Origin: Planctomycetaceae bacterium UBA4732
GTDB lineage: Bacteria > Planctomycetota > Planctomycetia > Gemmatales > Gemmataceae
Direction: 5' to 3'
Assembly (NCBI GenBank): GCA_002404095.1
Contig: DHJA01000270.1
Span: 412 to 18,967 of the forward strand
Length of the DNA stretch: 18,556 bases
The number at the start of each line of letters is the position of its first letter. The first letter of the stretch is position 1. The notes beneath the pieces are model-generated. The model was not told where the DNA came from and did no database searches. It saw only the letters and a program-made list of their open reading frames with translations. Positions 13,894 through 18,556 of this stretch are shown here, piece by piece. The translations under genes and the position numbers were made by a program.

Positions 13894-16257
13894 TCAGCTC
13901 CCCTCGTCCGCCTCCTTCGCGATCTTGCGATACACTTCAATCGCCTTGTCAAACGTCTTTTTCGCCTCCTCACGCTCCGGTTCCGCGATGGCCTTTTCGC
14001 GCTTGCGCCAGAGTTGCTCGATGACGCCTATGCACCATAACGCGCTCTTTCGCGACGCGCGAATGGGTTTGCCGCCGACAAGGACGTTCACCGGATTGGT
14101 GTGCATTTGGGGGAAATGCCGCAGCGCGACCCAACTGCTTTTCTCGATCTTGGCCGTGAAAGTCAGGTTGTGTTCCTTGTCATCGGCCGGCACGTCTTGC
14201 GACGCTACCGCCGCGCCGTTGACCACGAGTTCCACCTTTCGCATCTTACCCGTCGGCACGGCGCCGCCGTTCGAGGTCCCCAGCGGAGTCGCGGAGGCGA
14301 AGGCAACCTTGGCCTTGATCCTCACCTCACCCGGTTCCTTCAATTCCACTTCGTCGCCCGGAAACGTATCATCCACCGTGAACTCCAGCGCATGCGCGTA
14401 GCCGTCGGAGATGTACGACCGCCCCTTGGCGATACCCTCGCACCACGCGGCGAAATCGACCTTGTCCACTTTGCCAAGCTGCACGTAAACGCGCCCTTGG
14501 CCGACGCGGCTGCCGCTGATGCACGGGAAGTCGGTTTCGCCGCTGGCCTTGAGCGGGTAGCCGCAGTTCATGATGTGATACCAACAGTTCCACTCCGGCA
14601 CGCGGGCCGTGTCCATCGCGCTGATGAAGTCGCACAGATGTTGCGAGGTCGTGACGCAAATCTCCTGCGCTCCGATGCCATCCATCTCCGGGATGGCGAC
14701 ATTCGGCAACGCGCCGGCGGCGCGAGCGATACTGGCCTTGAGTTCGTCTTCCGTCAGGAAGCCGTCCTTGTTCGCGTCGATCTTGTCGAAGTCTTCCGGC
14801 AACAGTCCCTTGGCCGCCTCGTCCTTGCCGAGCTTGCCGTCCTTGTCCGCATCGAGCTGGGTGAGCAGGCGTTTGGCGGCCGCGGCGGCGTTGACCTCCA
14901 GGCCGTTGGCCGAGTGCGCATAGCCCGTCACCGCGCCTTGCTGCTTCGCCCAATTCATGACCGGCGTCGTCCACGTCGGCCAGCCCTTCGTCTTGGTTCC
15001 GCCCGAGCCGGGATAGGTTTGCTCGCGCAGGTTCAAGAGGCAGACGTGGCCCAGCGCCTGCGAGCCGAATCCGCTTACTTCAATGTCGTACTTGATGACG
15101 GTGAAAGGCTCGCTGATCTTGTTCGGCTTCTCTTCAAAGAACTGCCGCTGGAACTCGTAGCACGGCCCCCACGTCAGGTTGCAGCCGACGTTGAGAGCCT
15201 CGCCCTTGACGTGCAGGAACATGTCCTTGGCGAAGACGCCCTCAGTCGGGTTGGTGTAATGCGCGCAGCCGGCCGCGTGAATGTGGTGGTCGCCGCTGTA
15301 GAAGCCGTAGTCGCTCGGCGTGATCCAGCGCTCGAGTTTCACGGCGATCTTCGCCTCGCCCTTTTCGGGAATCACGACCTGCTTTTCCATGAGTCGATAT
15401 TCAGGTCCGCGGCCAAACTGCATGGTGAACTCGCCGGGCGGTAGGAGAACGCTGCCGCCGTCCTCGCGGTAAATCTGCTGCTGGAAAAAGAAGTCCGGGG
15501 CGAGCCGCTTCGCTTGCGGCGGGTAGACATGACCGGCCTTGTCCTTGAACGTGAACCGGCCCACCGTCGGCTTGCCGTCGGTATCCGTGATGGACAGCTT
15601 GACCGGGATGCCCGGCCGCACGTCAAACAGCACCGGCGTTTCGGCGCGGAAACCGAGGTCCTGCGTCCCCTGCCCCACATCAAAGGAAAGCGTCCCCTCG
15701 CGCTCGCCGGCCTCGGCGCTGTAGATCAGGGCGAGCGCATACTCCACCTTCAGTCCGCTCAGGTTGGCCGTGAGCGGCGGGCTTGCGTACATCTCGACTT
15801 CGAGGAAGCGGCCCTTGCCGTCTTTGTCGTTGTAGACCTTGCCGGCCTGCGGGCTGGTGATATTCAGCGTCTTCTTGACCGTGCTGTCGTTGACCACCTT
15901 GACGATGAACGGCGTGTACCCGCTTTGTTGCAATTTGGCCTCCGCCGGGCCGCGCGCCGCCTTGACGCGCGCTTCGGGGCTGAGCGAGACGAGCACCAGT
16001 ACGTGGGGATCGAGCAACTCTTGCAGTTTCTTGGGGTCGCGCTCCTTGACGGCGGCGAGGAGGTCCGTGGTTGTCTGCTCGGGCAGTTTCGCGCCGAGGA
16101 AGTCGAATGCTTGGAGCAGTCGTTCGACGTTGGCCGCGAGGGGTTGTCCCTCGACGGCCACGATTTCCAGTTTCGGCGCGTCCGCGGCGAACGCGAGCGG
16201 GGTCGCGACCAGGATGAGGGCGACGGCAAGCCAGGGTTGTGCGTGGGTGCGAATCAT
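13894..16257 (-). CDS. Secreted CehA/McbA-type PHP metallohydrolase with an EF-hand insertion
   Basis: A 787-residue exported protein with a signal peptide (residues 1-24, LAVALILVATPLAFA). Residues about 27-310 are a beta-rich N-terminal part. The PHP-like catalytic part begins at about 311, with YSGDHHIHAAG (His325-x-His327) as the metal-binding HxH, plus later candidate ligands His404 (ALGHVCLLNL), His448 (GYAHSANG) and Asp577. Two EF-hand loops, 469-480 (DADKDGKLGKDE) and 494-505 (DANKDGFLTEDE), are inserted within this domain. Residues about 620-780 form a C-terminal sandwich plus helix. CehA/McbA proteins include carbaryl hydrolase; the planctomycete members' substrates are not known. 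AGGAG lies 8 nt before ATG 16257. It is first in the leftward series, 133 bp before the DUF1553 gene. Confidence 0.85.
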   Translation of the reverse strand: MIRTHAQPWLAVALILVATPLAFAADAPKLEIVAVEGQPLAANVERLLQAFDFLGAKLPEQTTTDLLAAVKERDPKKLQELLDPHVLVLVSLSPEARVKAARGPAEAKLQQSGYTPFIVKVVNDSTVKKTLNITSPQAGKVYNDKDGKGRFLEVEMYASPPLTANLSGLKVEYALALIYSAEAGEREGTLSFDVGQGTQDLGFRAETPVLFDVRPGIPVKLSITDTDGKPTVGRFTFKDKAGHVYPPQAKRLAPDFFFQQQIYREDGGSVLLPPGEFTMQFGRGPEYRLMEKQVVIPEKGEAKIAVKLERWITPSDYGFYSGDHHIHAAGCAHYTNPTEGVFAKDMFLHVKGEALNVGCNLTWGPCYEFQRQFFEEKPNKISEPFTVIKYDIEVSGFGSQALGHVCLLNLREQTYPGSGGTKTKGWPTWTTPVMNWAKQQGAVTGYAHSANGLEVNAAAAAKRLLTQLDADKDGKLGKDEAAKGLLPEDFDKIDANKDGFLTEDELKASIARAAGALPNVAIPEMDGIGAQEICVTTSQHLCDFISAMDTARVPEWNCWYHIMNCGYPLKASGETDFPCISGSRVGQGRVYVQLGKVDKVDFAAWCEGIAKGRSYISDGYAHALEFTVDDTFPGDEVELKEPGEVRIKAKVAFASATPLGTSNGGAVPTGKMRKVELVVNGAAVASQDVPADDKEHNLTFTAKIEKSSWVALRHFPQMHTNPVNVLVGGKPIRASRKSALWCIGVIEQLWRKREKAIAEPEREEAKKTFDKAIEVYRKIAKEADEGS

Positions 16258-16371
16258 GGCGTCAGCTCCTACCAGAGGAAGTGAGAGGAATCGTCACGCG
16301 GGTCTTCTGACCGACGATTGTAACACACGGCGGGCGGCTTTTCCCCGTTCTCTTTCGTCACGGCCCCGGCC

Positions 16372-16434
16372 GCGAGCGGGGTTGCGTAAGCGCCCCGAGT
16401 AAGCATCTCGGGGCGCTTATGCAACCCCGCTCGC
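16372..16434. repeat. Large palindromic repeat in the divergent promoter region (family A, copy 2)
   Basis: Arms at 16372-16399 and 16407-16434 are reverse complements at 27 of 28 positions, with a 7-nt loop (TAAGCAT). The arms begin GCGAGCGGGGTTGC and end GCAACCCCGCTCGC. The stem can extend outward (CCCCGGC / GCCGGGG) past a 3-nt bulge. Compared with copy 1 at 7561-7641, the left arm differs at 4 of 28 positions; three of these changes are matched by complementary changes in the right arm. It lies between divergent gene starts, so it is not a terminator for either neighbour. Confidence 0.8.
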
Positions 16435-16636
16435 CGGGGTCTCTCGGCTATCCAAGTATCAATCCGAACATTCCTCCCATGTCGCAAAGTCGTTTCGATT
16501 CGGCAATCATTCACCCAAATCTCCTATATTTCGTTTCAGTTCATTTTACCTAGTCCGGTTTAACGCGCACTATTGAAAAGGTTCCGCGCCGGAAACGACC
16601 GGCCCGCGGGGACGATTCGCCCGGACATCTGGTTTT

Positions 16637-16642
16637 GAGGAG
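16637..16642 (+). promoter_or_regulatory. Ribosome-binding site fixing the YTV-protein start
   Basis: GAGGAG lies 7 nt before ATG 16650. An in-frame TTG at 16635 overlaps this site and so cannot be the start it serves. Starting at 16650 also gives a clean signal peptide. Confidence 0.75.
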
Positions 16643-16649
16643 TTCCGAG

Positions 16650-18518
16650 ATGAGGCTGAAAGTCGCGTTTCCGCTGGCCGCGGCCATTCTCGCTTTGGCG
16701 GCGCTGACGAGTCCGGCGTCGGCCGCCCACTGCGGGGCGTGCGCCTACCCCGTGCAATGCTGCGAACCGGAGCAGTGCTGTATGCCGGTCGTGCGCTATC
16801 GCGTCTGCTATCGCACGGTCGAAGAGGAACAGCCGTGCGTCTGCTATCGGCAAGTCTTTCACACTGTTATGAAGGAATGCCGATCGGTCTGCTACAAGAC
16901 CGTGTATGAACAGCACGTGCGTCAGGAACACTATACGGTCTGCAAGCCCGTTTACGAAGATTACGATGTGGCCCACAAATACACCGTTTGCCACACGGAA
17001 TACGAGCAGCACATGGCCCAGCGCTGCTACACCGTCTGCAAGCCGGTCTACTCGGAATACCAAGTGCCCGTACAGTATTGCACCTACCGGCCGGTCTACG
17101 AGCAGCACGTCGCCCAGCGCTGCTACACGGTCTGCAAGCCGGTCTACTCGGAGTACCAAGTCCCGGTCAGCTATTGCACCTACCGGCCGGTCTACGAGCA
17201 GCACGTCATGCGGCGCTGTTACACGGTCTGCCATCCGGTCTACCAGGATTATCAAGTGCCCGTCCACTATTGCACGTGCAAGCCGATCTACGAGCAGCAC
17301 ACGGCCCAGCGCTGTTACACCGTCTGCAAGCCGGTCTACTCGGAATACGAGGTTCCGGTCCACTACTGCACGTCAAAGCCGATCTATGAACAGCACACTT
17401 GTGAGATCCCGCAAACCTGCTATCGCACTGTGCAAGAGCCGCGCAGCTACTGCTACAAAACCTCTACTTGCGAGCCGGTTTACACGGAGAAATGCGTCAA
17501 AGTCTGCACCGGCTGCTATGAAACGGTGCAGAATTACTGCCCCGGCCCGATCGTTCACAAGTGCTGCCGGATGCCGGGTTGCTGCACCTTCGACCCCTGC
17601 ACCTGCACGTCGCACTACTGCCCAGGCCCGACTGTGAACTACGAGGTCCAGTGCCCCGGCCATTACGAATGTCACAGCGTTTGGGTGCCGCACGAGGAAG
17701 TCCGCACGGTGCGCTGCTGCCATTACGTGACCCACGAGCAGCTCCACACCGGCACGTACACGGTCTGCCGCGTCGAGCCGTACACCGTCATGCGGCAACA
17801 GTGCTACACGACTTGCCACATGGTTTCCGAACCGCATTGCTACATGGTCAAGCAGACGCGCTGCACGATGGTTCCGGAACAAAAAGTCGAGTGCATCCCG
17901 TACACGACCTGTCGCATGGAACGCCAGGACCATTGCTATATGGTCAACCGCCGCCGCTGCTACATGGTCCCCGAACAGAAGGTCGAGAGCATCCCGTACA
18001 CCACCTGCCATATGGTGTCGGAACCGCATTGCTACATGGTCCGGAAGACGCGCTGCACGATGGTTCCCGAACAGCACGTCGAGAACATCCCGTACACCAC
18101 TTGCCACACCGTAGCGGAACAGCACTGCTACATGGTTAAGAAGACCCGTTGCACGATGGTCCCCGAACAGCACGTCGAGAACGTCCCGTACACCACCTGC
18201 AAACTGGTGCCGGAGGAGCGATGCGAGGTGGTCAAGTGCCGCCGTTGCAAGATGGTTCAGGAAGAGCATTGCTGCCAGGTTCCGTACACGACCTGCCGGC
18301 AGGTCGCGGAGGAGCATTGCACGATGGTTCCGACGACGACCTGCTCGCTGGAACCGTACTGCTACACCAAGAAGGTGACGCGGTGTGTGCCGGTATGCGA
18401 GCCGGTGTGCGATCCATGCGGCCCGACGAGCTTCAAGATGAGCGGCGCCGAATGGTACGGTCGGCTGATGGAGCGCGTCCAACATCAGCCGCAGATGCCG
18501 GCGGCGGATTTGAACTGA
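16650..18518 (+). CDS. Secreted cysteine-rich YTV-repeat protein, probable cell-wall component
   Basis: A 622-residue protein with a signal peptide (MRLKVAFPLAAAILALAALT, cleavage near ASA-A at 24-27). The mature part is very rich in Cys, Tyr, Val and His. Array 1 (residues 86-245) has five 32-residue units close to YEQHVAQRCYTVCKPVYSEY followed by QVPVxYCTYRPV; a degenerate sixth unit precedes it in phase from residue 54. A Cys-rich linker follows (about 246-385, with repeated YCPGP motifs). Array 2 (residues 386-577) has six 32-residue units of type YTTCxxVxExxCxMV, ending in RCxMVPEQxVExxP. The tail includes CVPVCEPVCDPCGP. Planctomycete YTV-motif proteins have been linked to the proteinaceous cell wall, where disulfides would crosslink them; that role here is inference. 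Monocistronic as seen, with its own ribosome-binding site and divergent from the hydrolase. Confidence 0.9.
   Translation: MRLKVAFPLAAAILALAALTSPASAAHCGACAYPVQCCEPEQCCMPVVRYRVCYRTVEEEQPCVCYRQVFHTVMKECRSVCYKTVYEQHVRQEHYTVCKPVYEDYDVAHKYTVCHTEYEQHMAQRCYTVCKPVYSEYQVPVQYCTYRPVYEQHVAQRCYTVCKPVYSEYQVPVSYCTYRPVYEQHVMRRCYTVCHPVYQDYQVPVHYCTCKPIYEQHTAQRCYTVCKPVYSEYEVPVHYCTSKPIYEQHTCEIPQTCYRTVQEPRSYCYKTSTCEPVYTEKCVKVCTGCYETVQNYCPGPIVHKCCRMPGCCTFDPCTCTSHYCPGPTVNYEVQCPGHYECHSVWVPHEEVRTVRCCHYVTHEQLHTGTYTVCRVEPYTVMRQQCYTTCHMVSEPHCYMVKQTRCTMVPEQKVECIPYTTCRMERQDHCYMVNRRRCYMVPEQKVESIPYTTCHMVSEPHCYMVRKTRCTMVPEQHVENIPYTTCHTVAEQHCYMVKKTRCTMVPEQHVENVPYTTCKLVPEERCEVVKCRRCKMVQEEHCCQVPYTTCRQVAEEHCTMVPTTTCSLEPYCYTKKVTRCVPVCEPVCDPCGPTSFKMSGAEWYGRLMERVQHQPQMPAADLN
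16905..17384 (+). repeat. Five tandem 96-bp units (array 1 of the YTV protein)
   Basis: Unit starts at 16905, 17001, 17097, 17193 and 17289 are exactly 96 bp apart, each opening with TATGAACAGCAC or TACGAGCAGCAC. The 17001 and 17097 units are nearly identical in DNA, pointing to recent duplication or conversion. Each encodes 32 residues. Confidence 0.9.
17805..18380 (+). repeat. Six tandem 96-bp units (array 2 of the YTV protein)
   Basis: Unit starts at 17805, 17901, 17997, 18093, 18189 and 18285 are exactly 96 bp apart, each opening with TACACSACYTG. The sequence motif is unlike array 1, but the 32-residue period is the same. The last unit is degenerate. Confidence 0.9.
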
Positions 18519-18556
18519 GCCTGACCTCCTTGAATGCGAATCACGAAAGCACGAAA

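Larger units (their letters stand above)
16258..16649. other. Divergent intergenic region between the PHP hydrolase and YTV-protein genes
   Basis: A 392-bp control region for two diverging genes. From left: the hydrolase leader with its ribosome-binding site, a palindromic repeat (16372-16434), an AT-rich stretch (about 16490-16575, containing TATATT, TTTACC and TATTGAAAAG) that probably holds the promoter of the YTV-protein gene, and a small hairpin TTCCG-CGC-CGGAA (16582-16594) in its leader. I could not assign -35/-10 boxes reliably. No small gene is supported here. Confidence 0.5.

Noticed and set aside
16905..18380. CRISPR-like array
   Set aside because: The 96-bp periodicity is in-frame coding repeats with no spacer structure.
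17373..18485. Long minus-strand open frames opposite the YTV protein (also 16560-17363)
   Set aside because: They look repetitive (LVDRLADRV and similar) only because they mirror the 96-bp repeats on the coding strand. They have no independent start signals or domains.
18519..18556. Repeat at the right edge (ACGAAAGCACGAAA)
   Set aside because: Only two short ACGAAA copies before the window ends; too little sequence to call.

Overview
The window looks like chromosomal DNA from a planctomycete, most likely a Gemmata-type lineage. The DNA is GC-rich. It carries a paired DUF1501 gene and PSCyt1/DUF1549/DUF1553 gene, and a cysteine-rich secreted protein with YTV repeats. Both are hallmarks of Planctomycetes. 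Genus-level placement is inference.

Layout. (1) 2-2520, plus strand: the 3' end of a hybrid histidine kinase (PAS remnant, kinase core, two receiver domains), followed by two paralogous stand-alone receiver proteins. This is a phosphorelay cassette. (2) 2518-2660: a small, non-coding, imperfectly palindromic element whose inverted ends supply the stop codons of both convergent neighbours. (3) 2658-4112, minus strand: a pentapeptide-repeat protein with a two-helix, channel-like membrane tail. (4) 4113-4689: an intergenic stretch with no supportable gene. (5) 4690-6663, minus strand: trpD followed 9 bp later by a divergent nucleoside hydrolase, in an operon. (6) 6940-7545, plus strand: lexA, divergent from trpD, followed by a large hairpin repeat. 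(7) 7788-8366: a small secreted-protein gene with an in-frame TGA directly after its signal peptide. (8) 8505-8870: a STAS-domain protein. (9) 8880-16257, minus strand: a four-gene series transcribed as CehA/McbA-type PHP metallohydrolase with EF-hands, PSCyt1/DUF1549/DUF1553 cytochrome-type protein, DUF1501 Tat protein, and a 64-residue zinc-ribbon membrane protein coupled by an ATGA overlap. (10) 16650-18518, plus strand: a 622-residue secreted YTV-repeat protein, probably a cell-wall component, built from two 96-bp-periodic arrays.

The gene functions are mostly recognisable. The least explained material is between genes: a palindromic family present twice (7561-7641 and 16372-16434) with compensatory base changes, a MITE-like element at 2518-2660, a 9-bp unit array at 10554-10610 inside the DUF1553/DUF1501 operon, and twin hairpins in the trpD leader. 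Within genes, the points of interest are the TGA after the signal peptide, the EF-hand insertion in the PHP enzyme, the altered metal-site residues of the nucleoside hydrolase, and the pentapeptide protein's channel-like tail without a recognisable K+ filter. I did not find a convincing new multi-gene defence or metabolic system. The secreted redox/hydrolase operon with its coupled zinc-ribbon protein is the nearest candidate for an undescribed functional unit.
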